Of a stretch of DNA of 62,000 bases, positions 1-16,214 are shown in pieces. The notes under the pieces were generated by a model. That model saw only the letters and a list, made by a program, of their open reading frames with translations. It ran no database searches and was not told where the DNA came from. Source of the stretch: Neocallimastix lanati (nom. inval.) (lineage: Eukaryota > Neocallimastigomycota > Neocallimastigomycetes > Neocallimastigales > Neocallimastigaceae); NCBI GenBank assembly GCA_016946835.1, contig JACVTC010000035.1:905001-967000 (forward strand). The letters run 5' to 3'. The position numbers were made by a program, and so were the translations under genes. The first letter of the stretch is position 1. Every line of letters begins with the position of its first letter.

Positions 1-929
1 AAAAAAAAAGTTTTTTTGGTAGTTTATTTGTTATGTGCTGATGATATTACTTTGTTAACCCCTACAAAATCCTCTCTTAAAAACCTTTTAAATAAAGCTC
101 ATGATTGGAGTATTAAAAATGGAGGGACCTTTGAAATTAGTATGTACACTACACTTGTTGTTAAATCAAAAAACTTTATACCTTCAAGATATTATGGAAA
201 ATTTGACATTTAAGCTTGACATGAACCATTTACCAAGAACTAATTAATATACAAATCTTGGAATACCTTTCAATAAATCATTGGATTTATAACCAATTTA
301 TTGCTAAGATAAACCTTAAAAATAAATTATACGGTTAACCCTTTCTTTAGATTAGATTTTTTTTTTCTTTTATCAATAAAAAATATACCTTTTCCATTTT
401 AAAACTCGTATTCTTGTCTCCCTTGTCTTTAGTTCAGTTCTTTACTATGCACCTTTGCTCTAATCAAATGAAAAGAACTCTGAGAAAATTTTATAAAAAA
501 AAAAAAAAAAAAAAACTTTTAATAGAAGTTTTTTCTTTTTGGAGTTTTGGTTTAAAAAGTAAGACTTCCAATATTCCTATTTATAATATGTCAAAGGAAC
601 TATTTATATAGCCTATAACTAGTGCTCGTGCTAAGGCGAAGATTTGATGTTTCAAAAAAAAAAAAAAAGTTTTTCAAGCCTTAATTTCTCATTGAGTTAA
701 AAAATAAAAAATTCTTATTATACTTTCACATTATTTATAGACAAAAAAATAAAAAAAAATTCTTATACTTTCACATTATTTATAAAAAAAAAAAAAAAAA
801 AGATTTTTTTTATACAACATCTATCTATAAAATATTTATATATATTTATTCATAATTTTCTCTTGGAATTTTTTTTTTTTTCTTTTTAGGATTGGATAAA
901 TTAAATGTAGATTTAAATTTAATGTGAAG

Positions 930-971
<42 letters not shown>

Positions 972-1124
972 CTGGGTATCAGAAGATTGTTTAGCAATGC
1001 TTCCTATATTGTGGTTTAAGTAACTGTATACCTAATTCTGCACAATGAATAATTTTTTTTTATCCCAAAAATTTGAGAAAGTTAGACAACAATTCATTCA
1101 ATTTGTTGATGAAATTTTTTAATT

Positions 1125-1161
<37 letters not shown>

Positions 1162-1379
1162 CCTGATTGTTCATGAAAAATCATTGAATATTCCTAATGA
1201 TTCATATAGAATATTCCTGATGATAAAAAAAAGGAAAGGGAAAGATTTTAATGATAATATTAATTTTTATATATTTTTATATATTTTTATATTTTTATAT
1301 TCTGTGTTTCCTTCTTGGCAGAAATGGAGTATATAAAATCTTAAAATATTAGTTTAGGAAGAGGGGGGTGGGAAAAAGA

Positions 1380-1414
<35 letters not shown>

Positions 1415-1940
1415 ATAATATCTCTCAATCATCTTCAAAAGAGTCTTCTTCCTTTTCAATCTCGATTTCATATTTTGTGGGGATTAATTTACGGAATTAA
1501 TTACTTTTGTTATACCTATATTGATTAGTTGAAAATAAAAGCACTTGAAAATAAAAATACTTGATTTTTTTTTTTTTTTTTTTTTTTATTATTTTATTTT
1601 TCTTTTTTATTTTACACTCTGATCAATTTGTATACCATAAGATCTATCATTGTCAATAGCGTCGACAGTCGAAATAATAATGAAAAAAAAGAAATTCTGA
1701 TAAATAAATAAAAGATTTGAATGATAATTTATTTATTTATTTTTTTTTTTTCATATAGAGTTTTATCATTGATTTCGTCTTCGAAACTCATAATGTTGTT
1801 TTTAAAATTAATGCTTAAAAAAAAAAAAAAAAATAAAGTATTTTTTATTTTCAAGTGCTTTTATTTTCATGTATTTTTTTTTCTTATAAATATTATTAAA
1901 TAAAATTTGCTCTTAGTAAAAAAAAAAAAAAAAAAAAATC
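1..1940 (+). mobile_element. Decayed non-LTR retrotransposon (LINE), RT C-terminus to poly-A tail, family 1
   Basis: Bases 16-213 encode a reverse-transcriptase motif C region (LCADDITLLTPT, from the usual YADD box) followed by text typical of LINE RT (KAHDWSIKNGG). The frame then breaks, and 214-300 continues with FKLDMNHLPRTN, a stop, then YTNLGIPF. Bases 395-650 encode more of the post-RT region (SFWSFGLKSKTSNIPIYNM). Bases 966-1125 correspond to the C-terminal zinc-binding segment, in which several Cys/His positions are lost (SEDCLAMLPILWF, FEKVRQQFIQFVDEIF). The copy ends in a run of A at 1919-1938 after a segment shared with the copy at 17400-18823. Poly-A and poly-T runs break it in many places. 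It is not functional and continues beyond the left edge of the window. Confidence 0.8.
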
Positions 1941-2374
1941 AATATTTTATTAAAAAAAAAAAAAAAAATCATTTTATTAAAAAGTAATAATAAAAATAAT
2001 GAATATATATTCAAATTATAATAATAGTTTAAATATATTAGTAAATAGCAATAAGATTAATTTTTGACTACTTGATTTTACATTTAAAACTTAAATGATA
2101 ATAATATTAATAATTATAATAATAAATGTTTGTTTTGATAATATTTATAATTTAAACCGATGATTAAGTAATATTAATTTAAAGTTTTAAAAGTAAAAAA
2201 GTTTAAAATATAAAGATTCTATTTAATTTTGTAATATACTTTATTGTATTTTTATTTGAATATATATATATATATATATTTAAAATAATTTATATAATTT
2301 TTTTTTTTTAAAAAAAAAAAAAAAAGAAAAAAAAAAAACATATTTAATAATAATTAATAAATTATATTTAGAAA
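1941..2374. other. AT-rich intergenic spacer upstream of the SNARE gene
   Basis: No coding signal is visible. The stretch is almost pure A/T with a short TA run near 2260-2280 and mixed A/T homopolymers at 2299-2338. It presumably holds the promoter and 5' leader of the gene that starts at 2375, but no element can be named. Confidence 0.5.
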
Positions 2375-5291
<2,917 letters not shown>

Positions 5292-5587
5292 ATTTAAAAT
5301 ATACCATACCATCTTAATAAATTTATAACCATAAAATATCTTTTTTACAATTTTTTTCCTTTGAATTCATATATTGATTTTAAATAATGTACAAATTTGC
5401 AATCAAATTAATTTATTTATGTACAATATTATAAATTAAAATATATTCATATTAAAAAAAAACTATATCAATTGAACTTTATCAATTTTAAATAAAAAAA
5501 ATTTGTTCCAAAACACTTTTTCTTTTTTGATAATTTTATATTTTATTGATTTGATTATTATTCTATTTATATTAAATTTTAAATAAT
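5292..5587. other. Short convergent intergenic spacer
   Basis: This lies between the SNARE stop (+) and the P1 stop (-). It is A/T-rich, with no conserved element recognised; it must hold both 3' ends. Confidence 0.5.
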
Positions 5588-6460
5588 CTAATCGAAAAGA
5601 CCTAAATTTTTAATAAGAAATCATATATACAAAATTTTATATTAATAAATAATTATTTATAAAAAATTATATCATTTTTACTATTTTATGTTATATTTTT
5701 CATATTTCACTTACCGAAACCCATGTCACTGTCGGATTCTTCTTCTTCTTCTTCTTCTTGTTTAGCTTCTTCAGCTGGAGCATCACCACCAGCAGCAGCT
5801 GGAGCAGCAGAACCGGCAGCTGGAGCGGCTATTTATTTTTCAATAATATTATTTGAAATTTATTAATACCACAGGTATATAATTTCATTTTACATATTGA
5901 TTTTTTATTTCATTCTATTATATTTTTATTAAAATAATATTTACCAACGGCGAGCTTTTCAATGAAACCAGCAACATCAGCACCATTTAAGGCCTTAGCG
6001 AAGATGTTAGAGTAAACTTCGTTAACTTCAACATTAGCGGCCTTAAGAAGACTGGAAAGATTTTGAGCCTAATAAAATTAAAATAAATTTTATTTGTTAC
6101 TTGATTTTTCGATTACAAAATAATTAATTTTATTAGAATTTTTCAACATTTTAAATAAATAATTAAATAATCTATACAAAATAATTTTTTTATTTTAAAA
6201 ATTTTATTTTTTTATTATTGATTTATTTTCACTATTAATATTTTATTGTATAAAAATTATTATTCTATTTCAATTATTCTTTTAAATAGTTATCCAAACA
6301 TTTTAATAAAGTCAACTTTTTTAATTAAACATTTTACAATTTAAATTTGAATAGATATAATAATGATGCAAATCTGTTAAATTAAACATACAGTAATTTC
6401 GACGTCAGAATCTTGGCAAATTAAAGCGGCGTAAACAAGAGCAGTTTCTTGGGTGGACAT
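5588..6460 (-). CDS. RPLP1: 60S acidic ribosomal protein P1 (4 exons, 106 aa)
   Basis: Exons in transcript order are 6392-6460, 5945-6068, 5715-5828 and 5588-5601, together 321 nt with a TAG stop. The N-terminus MSTQETALVYAALICQDSD and the helical dimerisation part (AANVEVNEVYSNIFAKAL) are typical of P1 rather than P2. An Ala/Pro/Gly hinge (APAAGSAAPAAAGGDAPAEE) leads to the conserved acidic tail EEEEEEESDSDMGFGLFD. P1 pairs with P2 in the ribosomal stalk and recruits translation GTPases. The last coding exon is only 14 nt and carries just the end of the Gly codon, Leu-Phe-Asp and the stop. The 106-residue length is normal for the family. The gene converges on the SNARE gene, with about 300 bp between the two stops. 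Confidence 0.95.
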
Positions 6461-7499
6461 GTTTATATCAAATATAAATATATTATGCAAGAGAGAGCAA
6501 AAAAATTTTGTAAGTCATACTTCTTTAATTTTTTTTTGAAAAAAAAAAACTAACCTTACAGTAAATCAATAATAGCCAATCATTATAAAAAATTATCCAA
6601 TCAATTAATAGATTATATATATAGTATTAAAATAATAACAATATATTTATATAAATTACGAATTACATTATCATTACATTAAGAAAATACGTATTTATAT
6701 TAAATTTATAATTTATATAAAAAATTATTTTTATTCATTTTTACTTAAAAATTAGGAAATTTAAAATATAATATATTCCTGATAATAAATTCATGTTTAT
6801 TTTTAATTAAAAATACATATCTTCATTCAACTATTGTTTGAAACAGTATATTTACAAACTTTTTCTATTAAAATTATAAAATATATAATATAAATATATA
6901 TATATATCATTGCATATTTGAATAAAAAAAGATTTATATTAATTTAAAACAATTACATTAATATCTTATTATTTTTTTTTTTTTTAATTATTTTATTTAT
7001 TAATTTTTTTTTATTAAAATTTCTTATTATTATATTGCTTTTTGAATATACTACTATTATTAAATATTATTTTTTGAAAAAGTTTTAAATTTTATTAATA
7101 TTTTTTTTTTATATTTTATTAATATATATATATATATTTTAATTAATAATAATTTATTATTATTATTATTATTATTATTTTGTTCATTATATGCTATTAT
7201 TTTTATATTATTTTAATTTTTTTTTTTTTTCTATTTATCTTTTAAGTTTTTTTTTTTTTTTTTTTTTTTTTTTTGTTACTTGTTATCTTGTTATTTTTAA
7301 CTGTTTCTTTATAAAGTAAATAGAAAATAATTAGAAATGTACTTAATTTCACTTCTATTACTTTTTTTCTTTTACTTTTAATATATATCTTTTTCTTTTT
7401 CTTTTTTTTTTTTTTTTAATTATTTTGTTTTATTTTTTTTTATTTAATTTATTTTTTTTTTTATTTGAAAGAAAAATTATATTTAATTTTCATATATTT
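6461..7499. other. AT-rich spacer between RPLP1 and SEC31
   Basis: This holds the RPLP1 promoter side and the SEC31 3' end. It has several T runs (for example 7249-7274), an ATT tract at 7151-7180 and no coding signal. The motif GAGAGAGCA at 6491-6499, just upstream of the RPLP1 start, is the only base-mixed piece. Confidence 0.5.
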
Positions 7500-10400
7500 C
7501 TAATAGCCGCCTTGATTCATATATGCTCTAGTTAATATGTCTAATAAACGTTTTATACATTGGAGAACATGACCTATTACTTCGAATTTAGTGGTCATTA
7601 ATTCCATATTAATAGACTGAGCGGTCATTAAATCATTGATATCTAGAGCCTTACATAAATCAACTAAACGATTAAGGGCAGCCTTATCAGAGATATCATC
7701 ATTATTTAATTGATCATAGAAATTATTAAACTTCTTTTTAGCATCATCCAAAATACGTTGATTACCACCGCATTGAGTAGCATATTCTAACACTTTTGAT
7801 AAAGAACCCTCGATGCCCTTATATTCCTCTGGAATATGAGAACGGTCACCTTCTGGATATCTTGGCTTTGGTGGTGGTTGTTCTACTGGCTTTGGTGGTG
7901 CAACTGGATTCATTACATTTTGTTGAGGTGGCATGCCATACATTGATGGTTGCATTTGTCTTTGACCCATCATTGGTGAAGTTAATTGAGCTACTGATGG
8001 TTTTGATTCTGGTATTGGCTTACCACTTAAGGAATTACTAATAGTTGGAAGACTATTAAATCCATTGGTACCATTAGCACTGCTAAGACCATAAATATTT
8101 GGAAGTGGTGGTGGAGTAAAATCATTACGTGCAGTTGTGGTAGTTGCAGAAGTAGTTGCAGTAGCAGTAGTATTTGTAACACCTAAATTATTACCATATA
8201 TATTAGTATTGGAAGTAGTACTTCCATATGGTGGAGGCATAACCTTTGGTGTAGTAATTGTATTAGCCTTTGGCATTGGACTGGTTAATGTATTAGTACC
8301 GTAAATAGTTGGTGGTGGTGGGACAAAATCATTACGGCTTGTAGCTGTATTTGTAGCTGCTGTATTAGCTCCATAAAGATTATTAGAAGATGTATTACCA
8401 TATAATGATGGTTGAGTAATTTTTGGAGTTGTTATGGTATTTGGTTTTGATAATGGACTAGTTAATGAATTATTGTTATAATTACTGTAACCATTATTAT
8501 AATAATTGGAAGAGGCTGCAGTAGATGCAGGAGTTGTGCTGTATGACATATATGGAGAAGTCATAGTATTGTTTGTATTGCTACTATAATATAAATTGTT
8601 TGATTGATATTGAGAAGTAGCTGTAGTAGCATATGGATTTGTATAACCAGTAGTACCATAATTCGATGCCATATTTGTACCATATTGTGAAGTAACATAT
8701 GCTCCAGATGTATTGTTCATATAAGTATTCATTTGTGGTTGTACTTGTTGTGGAACATAGGTAATATCTGTTATTTCATATGGTGGTTTTGGTGGTTGAC
8801 GACCATCTGGAACACTATAGTTTCCATTACGGAAGATACGATCGCGAAGACTTTGAACTAATTCTGATCCCCAGAATTGGAAAGATTCAGGAATTAATTC
8901 TAAGAAAGTCCAAGCTTCATCTAATTTACCTTGGTCTACTAATATTTCAGCATATTCAGCATACTTTTCATAAAGTTTATGTAATGTGAATTGTCCATTT
9001 CTTTCTGGAGTATTGTTAACAAATTCAGTATCAATAAATGAAATGGCTTTTCTTAAAATAGTAACACGTTCAACTAATCTTTGAATTTTATTAGCATATT
9101 CTGAGTATTCAGATGGTTTGGATAAAGTATATTCTGCAGCATTCTTTTCAGATAGCCATATTTCAATAACCTTATCTAATTCACCAGCTGCTAAGTAGCA
9201 AAGAACAGCAGCTAATCCTGTTTCTTCAGCATCCTTGGAATCATGAGTAAGGTTTTGTTTAATCTTTTGCTCTAATTTTTGACCAAGTGATCCACAAAGA
9301 CTGGCAAATTCGTCCATTTTGGCATAAGTACAAATAAGTGCCATTATATCTTTCCAAGAACCTTTATCCATGGTATCATTTAAATTAATGGCGCTAATCA
9401 TTTCCTTTACATGACCATTAGCAATATTTTCAAGAACAGCCATATAAACCTTTTCATCTCTCTTTCTTTTAAAGAATTCTTTTCTGGCCTTAGCTAAAAG
9501 TTCTGGACTACCACAAATTGCCATAATCAAAGCATCAGCTAAACGATTAGTAGAGAAACAAAGTTGAACAGCAGCGTCAAAATCACCAATTAAAAGATAT
9601 TTGGTAATCATCGAATCAATGGTAGATTCTGGATTAGTTTCACTAGTTTGACCATTTGGAAAGAGCTGAATAGAATCTTTAGCAACCGTTATTTCTTGTT
9701 TAATTTCAGCAGGTGCTGTATTATTTTCAATTGGTGCAGAAGGTTCAATTGGTGTCATATTTTCATAGAAAGAATTTGGTTGACCTTCAGCTGCACCAAA
9801 AAGAGTTTCATTTCCTTGGGATGGAACAACTGCTGGTTCAACGGCTGCAACTGAAGTTGGTGCTTCTGGTTTTGGTGATTCTGGTAGTAAACTTGGTTCA
9901 ATATTTAATCTTCTTAATAATGAAACAAGTTCATCTTGACTAAGTTGTGATCTTTCGAAACCTAAAAATTCTAACATTTTTTCTCTTGGCGATTTATCAA
10001 ACATAACCTTTAAGAAAGACCAAATTGTCTTTTCTTCATCATTTGCCTTTGGATCAGCATTAAGTTCTTTAATTTTTTCATCACAAAAATTCATATAAGT
10101 GTCAAAAGAAGCTTCCTTTTCAGCAGCATCTAATTTATTAACGTTGTTAATGAAAGTTGGCTCAGTAACAACTTTTTTAATAACAACTGATGAACTTTTA
10201 ATTTGTTGGTTTGGTTGTCCTTGTTGTTGTGATAATTGAATTGAATGTGTTTGCTTTTCATTGAACATAACAAGTTTTCCTCCGAATGTCCATACAGCAC
10301 CTACTGGTCTTTTATACCACTTTGGTGGACATTTTAATGAAAATGAGGTTTGATTATCCATTTTATTATCGATATTAAATGGATCATTATTAACTTGTTG

Positions 10401-12303
10401 AGTATTATCGATTTGTTGAGTATTATCTTCAGCAGAACTTGATTGTAATGAAAAGAGTTTAACACTTCCATCGTAACTACAAACACTAACATAATCTGGA
10501 TTTCTATAATTCCATTGAGCATCAAAAGTCCAATTATCACATCTTTCAAATTCACCAATCATTTCACCAGTTAATGGATTCCAACAAATAGTTCTATTAT
10601 CTTTACCAGCACTTAATAATAATTCAGAATCCTTTGGACACCATGAAACTGAAAGAACACCTTTAGTATGTCCTTGTAATCCCTTTTTTAATTTTATATT
10701 TAATATATATTTTTTTATGATTCATTTCATTTATTTATTGGTTATTTACACATTTGATTATTTGGATTAGATTATAGTTAATTATTTTATTTAAAGATTT
10801 AATAATAATGAATTAAACGAACAAGCAAGTAAGCATACAAACAAAAATATTTATATATAATTAGTAAATAATATTTAAATTTATAATTTGTATAATAATA
10901 TTATCATTCATTATTGTTTGCTATCATTTCTATTAAATTACCATCTTTGGAGCTCTGGCATTACGTAAATCCCATAAATGAATAATTGGAGAGCTGTCAT
11001 CATCTGACGAAGCAATAAATTGGGTGGACTGTTTATAATAAAATTTATATAAAAATTTTTAAATAGTGAAAAATAATGAAATAATAAATAAAATAAATAT
11101 AATATATATGATATAAAAATTTATTGATAAAAAATAAATAATAAAGAATACATTAAATTAGTAATCAAAATATTGAATAATAATTTATTATTAAAGATTA
11201 ATGCTTACTTCATCAGGATTCCAGGTAACAGAAGTGATTGGTTTACGTCCTAATGGATGTTGAAGACAAATGACTTCCTTTCTATTTCTTAAATCCCAAA
11301 CAACAGTATTACCATTATTACTGGTACTTGCTAAAATGTATGAAAATTTTCTATTCCATGAAACACTAGTAACATCTTCTAACTTTTGAGATTTTGAACC
11401 TGGGGAATATGGTTTGGTAGGATTATTTAAATCCCAAATGAATAACTTTTTAATTTAATTAATAAATAATTATAATTATTGATAAATTTATTTAATATAC
11501 ATATATATATTTCATATAAAATATTTAATATAAAATATAATAATATAATAAATATTATATATATATTTATTTATAATAATTAGTAATTACTTCGCCATCA
11601 CTTGAACTAGAAGCTAATAAATTGCCTTGGAAAGGATTGAAATCTAAACCACGAACTGGTCCACTATGCATTGAATGTCTCATTAAAAGTGCATTCGCAT
11701 CACCATTTATAATTCCTTTTGGGTTCCAAAATTCTAAATCACCATTTTCCATGCCAGAGGCTAAAATACCGTATGGCTTTGAACGATCACCATTTGTTCC
11801 CCAAGCTAAACGGTTAAATCTATTTTTTTATTTTTAATTTTTTATTTGTATAAAATTGTTTTAATAACATTTTTTGGTTTGTAACATTATAAAAATATTT
11901 AATAAATTTTAAATAATTTATAAAATTTATTATTAAAAAAAAAAATAAATAAATAAAATAATTAGTTGGGTATAACAAATTTTTTAAATTAATTACTTTT
12001 ATGTATATAAAAATAAATATTGAATATTAAATACTATATATAATAATAATTATATACATTATTTTAATAAAAAATTATATATATAATATAATACCTTGAA
12101 TTTGTATTTGCAATACCAATTCTTTTCATCTCAACATCTGGTGTACGACCCTTATCTAAATCAAGGTCGAAAATTTCTAATTCTGATTTAGTACTAAAAC
12201 TAGCATCTAAAGCACCTGAAGCTGTACCTAAAGCAACTAAAGGTGAATGTTGACCTGGAGACCAGGCCATAGTTGCCGTTCTATTAACTTGACGAATTTT
12301 CAT
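7500..12303 (-). CDS. SEC31: COPII coat protein Sec31 (5 exons, 1314 aa)
   Basis: Exons in transcript order are 12095-12303, 11591-11819, 11209-11445, 10942-11028 and 7500-10682; all junctions are GT/AG and keep frame to TAG. Residues 1 to about 330 form the N-terminal WD40 propeller (MKIRQVNRTATMAWSPGQHS, WDLRNARAPKM, GLQGHTKGVLSVSWCP). A long helical middle follows (ITKYLLIGDFDAAVQLCF), matching the ancestral coatomer element that builds the COPII cage edge. A Pro/Tyr/Asn/Thr-rich region with PPPPTIYG and PPPKPRYPEG motifs is where Sec31 normally contacts Sec23-Sar1. Residues 1195-1314 are the conserved C-terminal helical domain (HIPEEYKGIEGSLSKVL). The protein assembles the outer COPII coat at ER exit sites. 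Its length is normal for the family. The first four exons carry most of the propeller, and the low-complexity region is in the last exon. Confidence 0.95.
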
Positions 12304-13084
12304 ATTTATTTTTATTTATATGTTATATTTTTCTATTTCGTTCTGATTTTATCTTTGTTTATGATTATTATATATAAATATAAATTTTCTAAATAATAAA
12401 TTGATTAATATTTATTTGTTTATAAATAATAATAATAATTAAAAAAAAATAAAATAAAATAAAATAAAATAGCAATTAAAAAGAATATATATATATATTT
12501 TAATTTAATATTATATATTATATGTATATATTAAATTCTACATATATATTATTATTATTTTAACTAATAAATTATAATCCCAAGTTTTTTTTTCATTTCT
12601 CAATTCTTTTTGTTATTTTAAAATCAATATATCATTTTTATTATAATATATTAGCAATAAATATATTATTAAATTACCTTATGGTATAATAAATAAATAA
12701 TTTTATATGTAAATTTAAAAGGTAAAATATTATAAATTCTTGATTATTTTCAATTTTCTTTTTTATGTTGATAATGTATTTTACCTTTATTATTATTAAA
12801 ATAAACAAAAAAAACAAAAAATAAAAAACTATATATTTATTAAATAATATATAAATAATAATAAATACATATTACATTGATTAAATTAAATCAAAACGTA
12901 AATATATGTATTAAATTAAATTAATAATAAAATACATTAATTTTATAATTATAATCAATAATGTATTTAAAAAATTAATGAAATAAAAATAATTTATACT
13001 TCAAATAATTTATTTCGATATAATTTTACTTTTTTTTTTTTTTTCCTATTAATAATATTAATAATAATTATTAATAAAATTATA
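12304..13084. other. AT-rich region upstream of SEC31
   Basis: This is the 5' side of SEC31 (minus strand), with no coding signal. There is an AAAAT run near 12447-12472 and a T run at 13029-13044. Confidence 0.5.
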
Positions 13085-13275
13085 AATAGTTCTTTTTACT
13101 ATAAACCAAGCTCCTCGAAGAACTAAATGTTGAGTAGGACTTGCTATAGCCAATTAATATGTAGCATCTAGAGTAGCGGGTGCGTCTTATCCCATTAATT
13201 GTTCATATAACTGTATATGAATGAGAAGTACACTGTCCAATGGACTCGAGTGAATAATAGGTTTGTAGAATATAT
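13085..13275. other. GC-elevated islet of unknown nature
   Basis: About 190 bases of mixed composition (for example GAGTAGCGGGTGCGTCTT and GTCCAATGGACTCGAGTG) lie in otherwise A/T sequence. There is no open frame of note on either strand, and I do not recognise a U snRNA, snoRNA, SRP RNA or tRNA. The motif ATGTAGCATCT recurs at about 14411, close to a LINE relic, so a transposon remnant is the more likely explanation. A structured RNA gene is possible. Confidence 0.35.
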
Positions 13276-14750
13276 GAAAAGAATTTTTTTATTAAATTTA
13301 TTAAAAACTGTATAAATAGCACAAAACTTATATTTTATATTTGTTTGTTATTGTTAAAAACAGTATAAAATAACATATATTAACATATATAATATATATA
13401 CTAAATATATCAATATATACTATATTTTAGCCAATATATAAAAAGTTTTTATTAGTTTTTATTTAATTATTCAATAATATCAATAATAGTTAGTAACCAA
13501 ATTAATAAATTTTAAAATAGCTAGTAAATTCAGAAAATTTCACTTTTATTAATTTGCATTTTTTTTTCTAATTATATTTATTATCATTTGTTTAACTAAA
13601 AGAAAACAATTGAGTTATGATTATGACGTATAAACATTATAAATAATTAATATGTACAAAATACATAAAATAGTTTTTTAAGGTTGTTCCTGTTATAATA
13701 TATAAAATATATATATATTGAGTTTTTTTTTTTTTTACTCTTTAAATAATATATATTATAAATATTATAAATATTTCTTTTTTTTTATTTTTCCTTCTTT
13801 ATATATTATTTTTTAAATATTATCTTTTTTTTTTTTTTTTTTTTTTTTTTTCTTTTCTTTTCTTTTCTTTTCTTTTAGTACAGTATTAAAATATACTATA
13901 AAAAAAAATATATATATATATCATAATATACAAATTATAAATTGAATAAATAATAAAAATTTTAAATTTGAAAATTATTAATTTTATAATTTTTTTTATT
14001 TTTTTTTTTTTATTATTTTTTCATAGCAATCTTTATTCTTTGTAATTTAGTTCTATAAAAGATACAACTTTTTCGAAATTCAAATAAAAATTTTATACAT
14101 ATAATTTTGTGGAAAAACTCTTCAATTTATCGAATTATTTTATTATAAATAATAAAAATGATATCTTTTTACTACAAATATATTATTTTTATTATACATA
14201 TATATATATATTGATAATAAATATTATTAATTCAAATTTTATTTGTAATAATATTTAAATTAATTATCAATTTAAACTTTAAAATTTTTATTAATGAATG
14301 ATATTTAGAAGTCGTAATTTTAATATGAAATGTTACTTTTAATATATTTATCAAAATTAATTTGTTAATTATATAGATTTTCCCATTCGGGTTTATTTTT
14401 ATTATTATTTATGTAGCATCTCACCTAATATGAAAATTAAATATTTTAGAACTGTTGGTATGGAAATAATTTAAATAAATTTTTCATTCAATTTTATATC
14501 TATAACTTGTTTTAATATAAACTCTTTAGTATATCAATAAAAAATATTTTAAACTGTTTTTAATGTGATCATTTGAATTTTTAAAATTAATATTGGCTTA
14601 ATATTGATTTTTAATTAATATTTTTTAAATCTTTCCAGTAGTATTTACTACATTATTAATAAGAAAGGAAATTTTATAATTTGAAAATTTTCCTTTTCTA
14701 GAAACATCGTAGTTAAGAATGTGTATATTTAATTGATAGTGTATGAATAT
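13276..14750. other. AT-rich gene-free stretch
   Basis: No supported coding region. It holds a long T run at 13820-13850 followed by TTTTC repeats to 13876. The higher-coordinate part may include decayed 3' sequence of the minus-strand LINE at 14760-15140. Confidence 0.4.
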
Positions 14751-14759
14751 TTGTTAAAT

Positions 14760-15140
14760 TTCAAATCAAAGCAAACTAATACGCAATATTAAAATTGATT
14801 ACGTATATTAATTTTAAAGTCTTTTTAATTTTTTTAAGATATCTCTAAAAAATATATTTAAAAGAATTGGTGATAAATAACAACCTTGTTAAATTCGTTT
14901 CATAATATTGAAAGGCTATGAATATTGTTATTTTTTTTTTAATATATATTATAAATGATAAATATAAATTCCCAAAAAATTTGTAACTTTACTATGAATA
15001 TATAAACATTTCAATTTAGTAATAATATTATCGATAAAAGCTGAATCATATGTTTTCTTGATGTCAAAAAAGATAAGATATGTTATTTTATTATTTACTT
15101 GACTATTTTAAAATACATCACTTCTTTATTTAATTTAATT
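14760..15140 (-). mobile_element. LINE reverse-transcriptase relic
   Basis: The minus strand at about 15030-15075 reads FFDIKKTYDSAFID, which matches LINE RT motif A (FDIKKAYDSV type). Further downstream on the same strand, at about 14850-14900, it reads QGCYLSPILLNIFFRD, the RQGCPLSP motif B region, after an in-frame stop. Order and spacing fit an RT domain. Flanking sequence has decayed to A/T. Confidence 0.7.
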
Positions 15141-15660
15141 AATTTCCTTTTTTTAATTTTTTCTTTTTTTTTTCATTTTGTAAATTTTCTCATCATGTAT
15201 TAAATGAATTATATATTATTTATAAATATGAAAAGTGTTTAATGAAATATTAAATTCTATTCATTATAAAATTTTATTAAAATGTCATCTTTAAAAATTT
15301 CAAAGAACCATTATTAAATGTTTAAATATTCTTTATTATTATATTAATACTATATAATATTTAGAAAATTTTTTCAAAATAAAAAATTTAAATTTAAAAA
15401 AATATATTAATTTGTACTACATTCATATTAATAATTTTTAGTATTAAAAGTGTGTCATACATTTATTTAAATAACAAAAGGTATATATATTATTTATTAT
15501 TTAAATAAATAAAGCATATACTAAACCAATTAAGAGTTCAAATAAGATATTATTCATGTAAATTTAAATATAATATACTTTTAATTTCTATAATAATGTT
15601 AACATATTAAATTTATCTTTACTTCATTATTATTATTATTATTATAATTATTATTATTAT
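15141..15660. other. AT-rich gene-free stretch
   Basis: No coding signal. Short ATT runs begin at about 15628 and grade into the pentanucleotide tract that follows. Confidence 0.5.
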
Positions 15661-16214
15661 TATTATTTTATTTTATTTTATTTTATTTTATTTTATTTTA
15701 TTTTATTTTATTTTATTTTATTTTATTTTATTTTATTTTATTTTATTTTATTTTATTTTATTTTATTTTATTTTATTTTATTTTATTTTATTTTATTTTA
15801 TTTTATTTTATTTTATTTTATTTTATTTTATTTTATTTTATTTTATTTTATTTTATTTTATTTTATTTTATTTTATTTTATTTTATTTTATTTTATTTTA
15901 TTTTATTTTATTTTATTTTATTTTATTTTATTTTATTTTATTTTATTTTATTTTATTTTATTTTATTTTATTTTATTTTATTTTATTTTATTTTATTTTA
16001 TTTTATTTTATTTTATTTTATTTTATTTTATTTTATTTTATTTTATTTTATTTTATTTTATTTTATTTTATTTTATTTTATTTTATTTTATTTTATTTTA
16101 TTTTATTTTATTTTATTTTATTTTATTTTATTTTATTTTATTTTATTTTATTTTATTTTATTTTATTTTATTTTATTTTATTTTATTTTATTTTATTTTA
16201 TTTTATTTTATTTT
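15661..16214. repeat. (TTTTA)n pentanucleotide microsatellite, about 110 units
   Basis: This is an essentially uninterrupted run of TTTTA for about 550 bp. It is the longest simple repeat in the window. Its purity suggests recent expansion or active slippage. Confidence 0.97.

Noticed and set aside
7796-9943. Plus-strand open frames within 7796-9943
   Set aside because: Antisense shadows of the SEC31 last exon, which has clear Sec31 domains on the minus strand.
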